DNA of 64,000 nt, taken from Cyanobacteria bacterium OH_CBrB_359. GTDB lineage: Bacteria; Cyanobacteriota; Vampirovibrionia; Gastranaerophilales; Gastranaerophilaceae. The DNA lies in assembly GCA_023433065.1 (NCBI GenBank), contig JAEZET010000006.1, positions 62,001 through 126,000 of the forward strand, in the 5' to 3' direction. The position numbers and the translations under genes were made by a program. The notes below the pieces were generated by a model, which made no database searches, was not told where the DNA came from, and saw only the letters and a list, made by a program, of their open reading frames with translations. This document shows, in pieces, positions 15,640 through 24,764 of the stretch. How positions within the stretch are numbered: position 1 is the first letter of the stretch; each line of letters opens with the position of its first letter.

Positions 15640-16878
15640 ATGTCAATTGATAAATTAAAAAAAGATTACGAACTTATAAATATTTTTTGTACACTGGCGG
15701 AAATCCCTTCCCCATCTTTAAAGGAAGATAAAGTTGCAGATAAAATAATCAATATACTGCAAAAAAATTCAATTCAAGCTAAAAAAGACCACTTTGGGAA
15801 TGTTATAGGAAAAATCTCCGCAACGGATAATTCTAAAAAAACCATTTTATTAAGTGCGCATATGGACGTTGTAGGAGACGATTCACCCGTATTAATGAAA
15901 TTAAACGGTAATTATATAGAAACAGACAAAAAAAGGACTCTGGGCGCTGATGATAAGGCTGGTGTTGCCGCTGCCATACTCTTGGCTTCTGAAATAAAAA
16001 AAGACAGCACTATGAAACATGGAGGCATTGAGCTCGTCTTCACAAGAGATGAAGAACATTCAATGTCAGGTATCAGTAATGTTAACATGAAGAATTTAGA
16101 GTCAGAATACATACTTGTGCTTGATGCCGACAAAAAGGGCGATATTCTTATATCAGGTGCAAGTTACACAAAAGTTATACTTGAGGTAAATGCCTTTAAG
16201 GGAGGGCATTCAGGAATTGATATTGCTGATAAAACAAGATTAAACGCTGTAAAACTCATAAGCGAAATTGTAAATGATATTCCTCAGGGAGTTTACGCAC
16301 AAAATGAACTTGGAGTCATAACTTCAATTAACCTTGGGGCAATCATAGGCGGAGGAATAAATTCCGCTTTTGACAAGCTTTGTGAAAATATCGATGCTAA
16401 AGAAAATTATCAGGATATTATTCTTAATAGTTCAATGACAAATATTATCAACACAAAAGCAGGTGCAATTTATTCTTTGAGGAGCTCTGCTAAAGATTCC
16501 GAAAATAAACTTATAGAAGAAATCCAAGGAATAATACACAAATTTAATGATAAATATCATGGGCTCGCCCAGGCAAAAATTACCGTAAAAACGCATCTTA
16601 TGCCTTTTGAAAAAAGCGAGGATGAAACCATTATAAAAACAGCCAAAATTGCATCTGAACAAACAAATACAAACATAAAAATATCATCATTCCACGCAGG
16701 TGCAGAAACCCACATTTATGCAAATAATACTAACAAATACGGAAAGCTTTTTAAGCCCTGCTTAATTGGAGTTGCTAATATTTATAATATGCATTCTGCC
16801 GATGAAAAAATCGATTATAAATCATATTTGGAAGGCTATGAATTTTTAAAAGAAATTTTTAAGGTTTATAATTCCTGA
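15640..16878 (+). CDS. M20-family metallopeptidase (PepT-like)
   Basis: Di-zinc aminopeptidase/carboxypeptidase family. Metal and catalytic residues are His74 and Asp76 (SAHMDVVG), Asp104 (LGADDKAG), the Glu-Glu at 138-139 (TRDEEHSMSG), Asp162 (LDADKKG) and a C-terminal His (NMHSADEK). The lid/dimerisation domain lies about 175-300. I start at the ATG at 15640, one base after the zinc-ribbon stop; an upstream in-frame ATG at 15598 would overlap that gene by 41 nt and adds a non-family segment. 412 aa. No signal peptide, so cytoplasmic peptide breakdown is likely. PepT versus other M20 subfamilies is not certain. Confidence 0.86.
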   Translation: MSIDKLKKDYELINIFCTLAEIPSPSLKEDKVADKIINILQKNSIQAKKDHFGNVIGKISATDNSKKTILLSAHMDVVGDDSPVLMKLNGNYIETDKKRTLGADDKAGVAAAILLASEIKKDSTMKHGGIELVFTRDEEHSMSGISNVNMKNLESEYILVLDADKKGDILISGASYTKVILEVNAFKGGHSGIDIADKTRLNAVKLISEIVNDIPQGVYAQNELGVITSINLGAIIGGGINSAFDKLCENIDAKENYQDIILNSSMTNIINTKAGAIYSLRSSAKDSENKLIEEIQGIIHKFNDKYHGLAQAKITVKTHLMPFEKSEDETIIKTAKIASEQTNTNIKISSFHAGAETHIYANNTNKYGKLFKPCLIGVANIYNMHSADEKIDYKSYLEGYEFLKEIFKVYNS

Positions 16879-16879
16879 T

Positions 16880-18175
16880 TTATTTTGAGCCTTCATCTTT
16901 GTAAGAAATTCTGCTTGGAATTGAAACTGTAAACGCATTGCTTATTGCAGCGCCGCCTTTGATTGAGGGATGATTTACAATATTTCCTTTGACATACATA
17001 ACACTTGAACCGCCACCATCAAGATTCATTGCGTTGTAACAGTCAATTGACTTCATAAATTTTGCCAAATCATATATAGTCATTCCTACAGAACTTTCTT
17101 CTCTGCCGTCTATGGTAACAAGAATCAAATCATTATCTTTTGTGTAGCCTATAGCTGTTCTGGGGTTTTTCCCGCCTATTGATTTTAATTTCTGCTCATT
17201 AATATCAACATATACTTGAGAATCTTTAACAAGATATGGACCGCCTGAAATTATATGGTTAACATCCTGCCAATTAGGTTCTGTATTAATGTTAACTTCT
17301 ACACTTATTGCATTAAAAAACGGCTCTAGTTTTTGTATTGGTCCGGATATAACATATCCATCTTTTGGTATTTCTATTGAGCCGTTTGATATTTTGATTA
17401 TTTTATTGTTCTCTACCGCTATTTGAACTCCATACTTCGGCGGCGGCGGAGATAGCTGACCCCAGTCCCTCGTGTAGGCAATCACATAAGTCGCAAGCAT
17501 TCGAGGCTGGTTTATATTATCAAGATTCACCGTATAATTATTTGTTTTTATGGAGCCTCTCATCTCCAAACGTGCCATTTTAAAATCTGTTTTTGATATA
17601 CCCATAGCTACTCTGTTATAGATGGGTCCTGTCAACATTTTTCTGTCAATCATTAATGTTCCTAGGGGAACTCCGGTTTGCGGCTTGAAAAATGTTCCAT
17701 TGACTGCTACTATCGAATTATTTTTTTGAGCAATTGTTCTTATAGTTGCTTTTTTAGCGAGATGTTCAGATGCAAGTGTTGGTGCTAATTCTATGTTAGG
17801 ATTAATTTTTCGGTTAATTTCAACGACATTTATTCTAATCGGTTGAGAGTTGATGTATTTTGTAAGTTTTACATGCATAATACCCGGCTCAACCGCCATC
17901 ACTTTTGCATTCCTGTATTTTTTCTTTATATAAGCCTCCCATTTTGTCTTTTCGGCTAAATAATTTATCTGCTCCTGAGATTTAATCTGCACTTTTTCAA
18001 TCTGAACATCAGGCGTTAAATACGCCATTTTTATAACATCCGCCTCTGACGCAAGTAAAGAGTTATTAAAGAACAAACCTTGCCCTGAAAAAATAGCTAG
18101 TGCCAAACTGAAATAAAAAGAGTTAACGGCTATTTTTTCCAAACGTTTTTGTTGTTCCAATAACAGCGCGTTCAT
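16880..18175 (-). CDS. Exported phosphodiester glycosidase (NAGPA) domain protein
   Basis: 431 aa. A hydrophobic segment at about 17-42 serves as signal anchor. The last 250 residues carry the NAGPA fold: VAVNGTFFKPQTGVPLG, ISGGPYLVKDS, NPRTAIGYTKDNDLILVTI, GMTIYDLAKFM and the catalytic-type MNLDGGGSSVM. Such domains cut sugar-phosphodiester bonds in envelope polysaccharides and are common in exopolysaccharide gene sets. AAGGAT lies 8 nt before the ATG; TATAAG about 20 nt upstream may be its -10. Convergent with the M20 gene (1 nt apart). Substrate unknown. Confidence 0.83.
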   Translation of the reverse strand: MNALLLEQQKRLEKIAVNSFYFSLALAIFSGQGLFFNNSLLASEADVIKMAYLTPDVQIEKVQIKSQEQINYLAEKTKWEAYIKKKYRNAKVMAVEPGIMHVKLTKYINSQPIRINVVEINRKINPNIELAPTLASEHLAKKATIRTIAQKNNSIVAVNGTFFKPQTGVPLGTLMIDRKMLTGPIYNRVAMGISKTDFKMARLEMRGSIKTNNYTVNLDNINQPRMLATYVIAYTRDWGQLSPPPPKYGVQIAVENNKIIKISNGSIEIPKDGYVISGPIQKLEPFFNAISVEVNINTEPNWQDVNHIISGGPYLVKDSQVYVDINEQKLKSIGGKNPRTAIGYTKDNDLILVTIDGREESSVGMTIYDLAKFMKSIDCYNAMNLDGGGSSVMYVKGNIVNHPSIKGGAAISNAFTVSIPSRISYKDEGSK

Positions 18176-18330
18176 GATGTTTATCCTTATACTACAATTG
18201 TAACATACTTTGAAACTCTTTTCAAGTGGTAAACAAAGGTTTTTTTATAAAAACAATAGCTTTTTTGTAATTTTAAATAATTTGTAATATCATATTAAAT
18301 ATTAATATTTGAAAGAGGAATCAAAGAATT

Positions 18331-19596
18331 ATGCCAAGACCGATGAACATAACAGAAAAGATTTTAGCTATACACGCAGGACTTGAGGAAGTAAAGCCCG
18401 GTGACTTAATTACAGCAAAAGTTGATATTACTCTGGCCAATGATATTACGGGACCTGTTGCAATTAAAGAATTTAAAAAAATCGGTGTAGACAAGGTTTT
18501 TGACAAAAAAAGAGTAGTTTTCGTCCCTGACCATTTTGTACCTAATAAAGACATCAAGTCAGCTGAACAGGTAAAAATGATTAGAGAGTTTGCCAGAGAG
18601 CAGGATTTGGAAAACTTTTTCGAAGTCGGGAGAATGGGAATCGAGCATACTTTGCTGCCTGACAAAGGTATTGTAACAGCAGGAGATTTGGTGATAGGTG
18701 CGGATTCACATACATGTACTTACGGCGCTTTGGGGGCTTTTTCAACAGGCGTTGGGTCAACTGACTTAGCTTGCGCAATGGCTTCGGGTGAAACTTGGTT
18801 TAAAGTTCCTTCTACAATTAAGGTTGAGTTTAACGGAAAATTAAACAAATGGGTTAGTGCAAAAGATTTGGTGCTTCACCTGATTGGAGACATTGGAGTT
18901 GATGGCGCTCTTTATAAATCACTTGAAGTAGGCGGAAACGTCATAGAAGAAATGGACATGGACGGACGTTTCACCTTCTGTAATATGGCAATTGAAGCGG
19001 GTGCCAAAAACGGCATTATAATACCTGATGATACAACAAAAAAATATTTGGAAGACCGCTCTCAAAGACCCTATAAATTTTATACAAGCGACGAAGATGC
19101 AGAATATGAAAGAGTTATAAAATATGATGTATCTAAGATTGAACCTACGGTGGCATTCCCTCATTTGCCTGAAAATACAAGACCAATATCTAAAGTGGGT
19201 GAAGTCAAAATTGACCAGGCTGTTATAGGAAGCTGCACAAATGGCAGAATTTCAGATTTAAAAATTGCGGCTGAAATTTTAAAAGGCAAACAGGTTAATA
19301 AAGACGTCAGATTAATCGTATTCCCCGGAACGCAAGATATATATTTAAAAGCAATTGAACTCGGGTATGTCCAAACAATTGTACAAGCGGGCGGTGCGGT
19401 TTCTACTCCTACCTGCGGGCCCTGTCTTGGTGGACATGCCGGAATTTTGGCGGCAGGAGAAAGAGCAATCTCAACTACAAACAGGAATTTTGTAGGAAGA
19501 ATGGGGCATGTCGAAAGCGAAGTTTATCTGGCATCACCTGCAATTGCAGCGGCAAGTGCTATTTTAGGCAAAATCGCTTCACCTGATGAACTTTAA
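18331..19596 (+). CDS. leuC: 3-isopropylmalate dehydratase large subunit (homoaconitase family)
   Basis: Fe-S hydro-lyase. Cys302 (GSCTNGR), Cys362 and Cys365 (TCGPCLGGHAG) are the three [4Fe-4S] ligands; GADSHTCTYGALGAFSTGVGS is the substrate loop. 421 aa is the length of the LeuC2/homoaconitase branch, which also works on related 2-hydroxy acids. The small subunit (leuD) does not follow; tsaD is next, 11 nt away. AAGAGGAA precedes the ATG. Assignment to leucine synthesis is likely but the branch makes a neighbouring activity possible. Confidence 0.9.
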   Translation: MPRPMNITEKILAIHAGLEEVKPGDLITAKVDITLANDITGPVAIKEFKKIGVDKVFDKKRVVFVPDHFVPNKDIKSAEQVKMIREFAREQDLENFFEVGRMGIEHTLLPDKGIVTAGDLVIGADSHTCTYGALGAFSTGVGSTDLACAMASGETWFKVPSTIKVEFNGKLNKWVSAKDLVLHLIGDIGVDGALYKSLEVGGNVIEEMDMDGRFTFCNMAIEAGAKNGIIIPDDTTKKYLEDRSQRPYKFYTSDEDAEYERVIKYDVSKIEPTVAFPHLPENTRPISKVGEVKIDQAVIGSCTNGRISDLKIAAEILKGKQVNKDVRLIVFPGTQDIYLKAIELGYVQTIVQAGGAVSTPTCGPCLGGHAGILAAGERAISTTNRNFVGRMGHVESEVYLASPAIAAASAILGKIASPDEL

Positions 19597-19607
19597 GACA
19601 AATTATT

Positions 19608-20654
19608 ATGCTCAAAGAATTTAAAAAACCGATAAGCGAAAAAAGTGTATTTATTGGCCCTGATGCCAAGGAAGATATTATTATCCTTGCAATCGAATCA
19701 AGCTGTGATGAAACAGCCTGCGCAATAGTTAAAAACGGCAGAGAAGTTATTGCAAATGTTGTCGCATCACAAATTAAAACTCACAAAGAATTCGGAGGGG
19801 TTGTACCAGAAGTTGCAGCAAGAGAGCATCTTGAGGCCATTAATCTTGTAATTGACGAGACTTTTAAGCAGGCAAATTTAAAACCTAAAGACATAACAGC
19901 TATTGCCGCAACAGTCGGTCCCGGGCTTGTTGGATGCCTACTAGTCGGATTAAATGCTGCAAAAGCACTTGCTATTGTCCATGACAAGCCTTTTATCGGA
20001 GTAAATCACCTAAATGCCCATGTTTGTGCCAATTACATTGACACAAACCTTGAACCTCCTTTTATTGCACTTCTTATCAGCGGCGGACATACCCAGATTA
20101 TCAAAGTAAACAGTTATCTTGAACAGGAAATCATTGGGGAAACTATTGATGATGCGACAGGAGAAGCTTATGATAAAGTCGCAAGGCTTATAGGCATTCC
20201 TTATCCCGGCGGGCCCAACCTTGATAAAATGGCTAAAGAAGGCAATCCTAAAGCATTCAAGTTGCCTGAGGCAAAAGTAGATGACTTTGATTTCAGTTTT
20301 TCGGGTCTTAAGACAGCTTCTTTACAGCTCGTTCAAAAGCTTAAAAAAGAAAGCTCTGAACTTCCCAAAGAAGATATCGCAGCGAGTTTTCAGGAATGTA
20401 TTACCGCAACTCTTTTAAAGAAAACCGTTAAAGCCGCAGAATCTATTGACGCCAAACAAATTGTTCTGGCAGGAGGAGTTGCGGCAAATTCTGAAATAAG
20501 AAAAAAATTCTTCGAGCTTCAGGATAAAGGTTATAAAATTTATGCCCCCGAAATGAAATATTGCACCGATAATGCTTCTATGATTGCATCTGCAGCTTAT
20601 TTTCTTGCAAATACGTATGACAATTTAGATATTGAAGTATTTTCAAGAGCTTAA
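19608..20654 (+). CDS. tsaD: tRNA N6-threonylcarbamoyladenosine transferase TsaD
   Basis: Transfers threonylcarbamoyl to A37 of ANN-decoding tRNAs with TsaB and TsaE. ASKHA-fold motifs: AIESSCDETACAIV (28-41), GPGLVGCLLVG (104-114), NHLNAH (133-138, metal His134 and His138), LLISGGHTQI, and CTDNASMIA near the end. Compared with the usual start (M-x-I-L-G-I-E-T-S-C-D-E-T) there is an extension of about 22 residues with no internal ATG to replace it. No Shine-Dalgarno; probably coupled to leuC. 348 aa. Confidence 0.95.
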   Translation: MLKEFKKPISEKSVFIGPDAKEDIIILAIESSCDETACAIVKNGREVIANVVASQIKTHKEFGGVVPEVAAREHLEAINLVIDETFKQANLKPKDITAIAATVGPGLVGCLLVGLNAAKALAIVHDKPFIGVNHLNAHVCANYIDTNLEPPFIALLISGGHTQIIKVNSYLEQEIIGETIDDATGEAYDKVARLIGIPYPGGPNLDKMAKEGNPKAFKLPEAKVDDFDFSFSGLKTASLQLVQKLKKESSELPKEDIAASFQECITATLLKKTVKAAESIDAKQIVLAGGVAANSEIRKKFFELQDKGYKIYAPEMKYCTDNASMIASAAYFLANTYDNLDIEVFSRA

Positions 20655-21129
20655 AAAAAATTTTTATAAAAATTTTTGACGGCCAACCATAATCCACAAA
20701 CTACCTTTTTACAAAAAAATGTTTTTTTGATGCCATTTTTTTGACTGTTTTGTCATTTTTGATGAAATTAAGACAAAATAAAAGCCGCATTATACTGCGG
20801 CTAATGTTTGGATTAATCCAAATCTCCTCCCCTAATATTTATTTTTTATATTAAAAAATAATTAACTTCCTAAATTTATTTAATATTAAAACACCTATCT
20901 TTAATCTTGTGAAGAGCTTTTTGGGCAAAAAAAAAATTTCATTTTTTAAAACCATGTCAACAACCAATAATAGTAATGTATTTGTTGAATAAAATTGCAA
21001 TTTACAAAACTTAACAACGTAGACTGAGTAATTTCTAATTTAACGACAAAATACTCTCTAATTACAATAAACATCTATTTCTAATAGCAACACAATATGT
21101 TATTATAAAAATTATGTAGTGGAGTAAGT
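20655..21129. other. 475-bp intergenic region with hairpins, no protein gene seen
   Basis: Immediately after tsaD is an A/T-only hairpin (AAAAATTTTTATAAAAATTTTT-like, about 20657-20678). A G+C hairpin with a leftward U tract and a 16-bp palindrome follow at 20783-20822. The right half is AT-rich, with a likely GH57 promoter near 21100 (TATTAT/TATAAA) and GGAG before its start. No reading frame with a ribosome site was found on either strand. Confidence 0.7.
20771..20830 (-). ncRNA. Candidate small RNA 3' end: terminator plus palindrome, no gene upstream
   Basis: AGCCGC (20783-20788) pairs with GCGGCT (20797-20802). Only on the minus strand is it followed by a U tract (TTTTATTTT), so it terminates leftward transcription, yet no leftward protein gene lies between here and 21130. 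Just upstream on that strand are the perfect palindrome TTTGGATTAATCCAAA (20822-20807) and GGGGAGGAG (20832-20824). This would fit the 3' end of a small RNA. The 5' end is not evident; TTGACA occurs near 20960 on this strand without a good -10. Confidence 0.35.
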
Positions 21130-23373
21130 ATGCACAAGAAACTATCCATAGCCTTTATCTGGCACATGCACCAGCCGAACTATCAAGCGCAACCTAACGG
21201 ATTAAGGCTTATGCCTTGGGCAAGGCTCCATGCCATAAAAGACTATCTTGATATGGTGCTGTTTCTTGAAAAATTTAAAAATCTCAAACTAAACTTTAAT
21301 ATTGTGCCCGTGCTGCTTGAAGCTTTTGAAGAATACGGAACAAAAAACGCTCATGATATTCATTCAAGGCTTACTGTAACTCCTCTTGAACAATTGACCG
21401 AAGATGACAAACACTTTATTTTAAACTGTTTTTTTGATGCAAATTATACAAACCTTATTGCACCACATAAATACTATAATAAACTCTACCAGAAAAGATA
21501 TTTCAATGAGGATGTCGCCCTTGAAGACTTTTCGCTTCAAGATTATTCGGACATTATGATGTGGTTCAATCTTGTGTGGTTTGACCCTATCTGGGTAAAT
21601 ATTTATCCTGAAATACAAAAATTTATAAAAAAAGGCAAAAATTTTACTCTGAAAGACAGAGAAAGAATCATTGAAATTCAAAGAAATATCATTGCCAATA
21701 TTATCCCGACTCTAAAAAAATATCAAGATTCCGGTCAGCTTGAAATAACAACAAGTCCTTACTTTCACCCCATATTACCTATTCTTATTGATATGGATAT
21801 TGCGGAAAAATCGGCCCTCAAATGCCCTCTACCAAGCTGCAAACCTCATATGGAAGAGGATGCAAAAGTACAAATAAAAATGGCTCTGGATAAAATTGAA
21901 TCTGTATTCGGAAAAAGACCTAAAGGTTTATGGCCTTCAGAACATTGCGTATCCGAGCAGACTCTTGATTTAATGGCAGAACTTGGAATCAAATGGACAG
22001 TATCAGATGAAGGAATCCTTGCAAACTCAATTGAAAAAGAATTTGTAAGAGATTTCAAAGGATATCCTGAAGATCCTTATGATCTTTGCAACGTATATGA
22101 ATTTAACAAGGAAAACAAAAATATAAATGTAATTTTCAGAGACTCTGTTATCCCCAATCTCATAGGTTTTGAATATCCGAGACATGACAGTGTCGGAGCC
22201 GCAAACGACCTTTACAGCAGAATTAAAACAATCCAAAATAAATTGCAAAATTCACCTGACAAGACACATCTTTTAACTATTGCAATGGACGGTGAAAATA
22301 GCTGGGAAAACTATTACAAAGACGGCTTCTTATTTTTGGAAACCTTATACAAGCTTATAACGGAAGATAAGACTTTATCGACTGTTCTTGTAAGCGATTA
22401 CATAGAAAAAAATAATTCGATTAAACATTTAGAAAAACTATCCCCCGGCTCTTGGATAAACAGAGATTTTCAGCTCTGGATAGCAGAACCTACCAAAAAT
22501 TTAGCCTGGTACTATTTAAATAAAACTCATGAAGATTTAAAGGAATTTGAAAAAGAAGAAATAGATAAGGATAAACTGGCTTTCGCCAGAAGAGAACTCT
22601 ATATAGCACAGGGCAGCGACTGGTTCTGGTGGTATGGAGAACCTAACGATTCAGGTCAGGACCATATTTTTGATTATTTATTCAGAGAGCATTTGAAGAA
22701 TATTTATATTATTCTTTCAAAAAAAGTTCCAAAATATCTTGAAACACCCCTGATATCTTTTCTCGGTAAGCCATCCAGAGCTCCTAAAAGAGAAATATCA
22801 CCCCTTATAAACGGAAAAGAAACTTTTAACGATGAGTGGGTATATGCGGGATGTATTGATATACCTACTGGCCCTACCAATTATGATAATAAACTGTTTA
22901 ATAAAATCTGCTTCGGATGCGATAAAGACAATCTTTATCTAAGATTTGATATAAATAAATATATCCTTGATACAAAAGGACACTTTAAATCTGTTTATCA
23001 GATATATGTTTACCTGAAAACACACAGTGAAAATTCAATGCACACATCTCCAATCAGAACCGTAAATAAACCTGATTATATATTCCCGATTGTAAAAGAC
23101 GGATATACAAATGAAATTAAACTTACATTCTACAAAGAATCCCGTTTTCCGCTTCAGTTTTCGTATGCAATCAAAGACAACCTCTGGGCAATGCAGCTTG
23201 CTCACAATGTTAAATATGCATTTGATGACATAATTGAGATAAGTATCCCCTTTAAGGACCTAAAAGTCAGAAAAGGTGATAAAGTAGATTTCTTCATTGT
23301 AAATGGTGCTTTAGGACAAACTGAAGAAGTTTATCCACAGGATCTTGTACTTACAATCAAAAGGCCCGGATAA
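21130..23373 (+). CDS. Glycoside hydrolase family 57 (alpha-amylase/amylopullulanase type)
   Basis: 747 aa, no signal peptide, so probably cytoplasmic breakdown or remodelling of glycogen-like alpha-glucan. GH57 regions: HMHQPNY (12-18), GLWPSEHCVSE (266-276, nucleophile candidate Glu271), the catalytic Asp387 in AMDGENSW, and ELYIAQGSDWFWWYGE further on. The catalytic (beta/alpha)7 barrel plus helical bundle occupies about 1-560; the last 170 residues form a beta-rich accessory domain of the kind seen in amylopullulanases. TGGAG lies 7 nt before the ATG. Linkage specificity cannot be read from sequence. Single gene. Confidence 0.88.
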   Translation: MHKKLSIAFIWHMHQPNYQAQPNGLRLMPWARLHAIKDYLDMVLFLEKFKNLKLNFNIVPVLLEAFEEYGTKNAHDIHSRLTVTPLEQLTEDDKHFILNCFFDANYTNLIAPHKYYNKLYQKRYFNEDVALEDFSLQDYSDIMMWFNLVWFDPIWVNIYPEIQKFIKKGKNFTLKDRERIIEIQRNIIANIIPTLKKYQDSGQLEITTSPYFHPILPILIDMDIAEKSALKCPLPSCKPHMEEDAKVQIKMALDKIESVFGKRPKGLWPSEHCVSEQTLDLMAELGIKWTVSDEGILANSIEKEFVRDFKGYPEDPYDLCNVYEFNKENKNINVIFRDSVIPNLIGFEYPRHDSVGAANDLYSRIKTIQNKLQNSPDKTHLLTIAMDGENSWENYYKDGFLFLETLYKLITEDKTLSTVLVSDYIEKNNSIKHLEKLSPGSWINRDFQLWIAEPTKNLAWYYLNKTHEDLKEFEKEEIDKDKLAFARRELYIAQGSDWFWWYGEPNDSGQDHIFDYLFREHLKNIYIILSKKVPKYLETPLISFLGKPSRAPKREISPLINGKETFNDEWVYAGCIDIPTGPTNYDNKLFNKICFGCDKDNLYLRFDINKYILDTKGHFKSVYQIYVYLKTHSENSMHTSPIRTVNKPDYIFPIVKDGYTNEIKLTFYKESRFPLQFSYAIKDNLWAMQLAHNVKYAFDDIIEISIPFKDLKVRKGDKVDFFIVNGALGQTEEVYPQDLVLTIKRPG

Positions 23374-23465
23374 TTTTCATTTTTTCATATGATGCGCTAA
23401 ACCATAAAATATCTTATTCTTATTACAGACTTGAAATACAGGGTAGGATAAGTGAAGGTACTAAT

Positions 23466-23603
23466 ATGACTTGCAACGTTCAACTTGAAGAAGCTATCGA
23501 CGCTATTGAAAAATTATTAAACAGCCCAAAGGCTCCTTTGATTTTGGAAACCATAAGAAAAATCAAAGCTAATGACGGTTTCAGTAATATATTGCTAGAC
23601 TAA
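23466..23603 (+). CDS. 45-aa acidic helical small protein, unknown
   Basis: Short frame starting MTCNVQLEEAIDAIEKLL, ending SNILLD. GAAGG (23454-23458) is 7 nt before the ATG. The amphipathic helix pattern and lack of rare codons suggest a real gene. It begins 92 nt after GH57 and its stop is 18 nt from the convergent alcohol dehydrogenase. I recognise no family. It could be expressed with GH57 or alone. Confidence 0.5.
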   Translation: MTCNVQLEEAIDAIEKLLNSPKAPLILETIRKIKANDGFSNILLD

Positions 23604-23621
23604 AATCCAAAATTCTCAAGA

Positions 23622-24764
23622 TTATTTCGCCAACATATATATATTTGTAATTTGCTCCTGAGTAAGGTTTGAGCCTCTATGCTCTCCGCAGCGAAGTGCA
23701 AGTTCAACAAGACGTTTAATATCAGGTTCGGATATACCAGCTTGTTTAAATGAAGAAGGTGCACCGATTTTCTCAAACCAGAGAGCAAATTCTGAAATAC
23801 CTTTTTCAACATTGCTGTTATCAAAGATTGCTTCAAAAAATTGAGACAGTTTTTGTTCTTTTTCTTTCGAAAAATGTTTCATCCATGCAGGAATCAGTAT
23901 TGCAAGACCTTCTCCATGGGCTAAAGAATATAAAGCGCTTATCGGATGTTCAAGCTGATGATTGTTTAAATAGAACTTTCCCACACCGCAGTGGTTAAGA
24001 CCATTCCATGCCATAGTCGCCGTCCACATTAAATTAGACCTTGCGCTTAGGTCTTTAGGATTTTTAACAAGCCTATTTGTCGAATTCATAACGCTTTTAA
24101 CAAGATTTTCGACATACCCGTTTAAAAATGGCGTATCATTGTCTTCTTTTGTAAAATAAGCCTCAATTGAGTGGGCAATTATATCAACACTTGTAAAAGC
24201 AGTCTGATTTTCAGGCAAAGTAAGAGTTAGCGTCGGGTCTAATATGGAAACAAGCGGTGATAAAACAGGGTTCCCCCAGCCAAACTTGTCTAAAGTCTCA
24301 TCATTTGTTAAAACAAGACCCATATTCATCTCTGAACCCGTTGCCGGGATTGTAAGAATTGTATATAAAGGGAGAGCTTTTTCAGGTTTTACTCTTCCCA
24401 GGATAAAATCCCAGATACAACCCTCATATAATGCACCAAGTGCTATCGCTTTACTTTCATCAATTACGCTTCCGCCCCCCACTGCAAGGATTGCATCAAC
24501 TTTTTCTTTTTGGGCAAGACTTGCACCTGCCTGAGCGTGTGACAATAATGGATTCGGTTGGATTCCAGAGTAATCAACCCATTCAATACCATTATTCTGC
24601 AAAGATTTTACGACTTTATCATAAGTCCCGTTAGCTTTAATACTTGATTTTCCGTAGGTTAAAAGAACTTTTTTAACTTTGCCCTTTAGTTCCTCTCCTA
24701 TTTGAGAAATTGTATTTTCACCAAAAATTATCTTTGTAGGGTTATGATATATAAAATTTTTCAT
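23622..24764 (-). CDS. Iron-containing alcohol dehydrogenase, YqhD/BdhA type
   Basis: NAD(P)H-dependent aldehyde/alcohol oxidoreductase, 380 aa. GGGSVIDESKAIA (96-108) is the nucleotide loop. Metal ligands are Asp194, His198 (SVDIIAHSIEAYF), His269 (NNHQLEH) and His283 (SLAHGEG), spaced as in E. coli YqhD. The N-terminus FIYHNPTKIIFGE is typical of butanol dehydrogenases. Overlaps the preceding Cys-rich protein by 4 nt (ATGA), so the pair is coupled. Likely role: reducing aldehydes to recycle NAD(P)H during fermentation or detoxification. Confidence 0.93.
   Translation of the reverse strand: MKNFIYHNPTKIIFGENTISQIGEELKGKVKKVLLTYGKSSIKANGTYDKVVKSLQNNGIEWVDYSGIQPNPLLSHAQAGASLAQKEKVDAILAVGGGSVIDESKAIALGALYEGCIWDFILGRVKPEKALPLYTILTIPATGSEMNMGLVLTNDETLDKFGWGNPVLSPLVSILDPTLTLTLPENQTAFTSVDIIAHSIEAYFTKEDNDTPFLNGYVENLVKSVMNSTNRLVKNPKDLSARSNLMWTATMAWNGLNHCGVGKFYLNNHQLEHPISALYSLAHGEGLAILIPAWMKHFSKEKEQKLSQFFEAIFDNSNVEKGISEFALWFEKIGAPSSFKQAGISEPDIKRLVELALRCGEHRGSNLTQEQITNIYMLAK

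Noticed and set aside
23330..23342. TTATCCACA, a perfect DnaA box
   Set aside because: Single copy inside the GH57 reading frame with no neighbours; not evidence of an origin.
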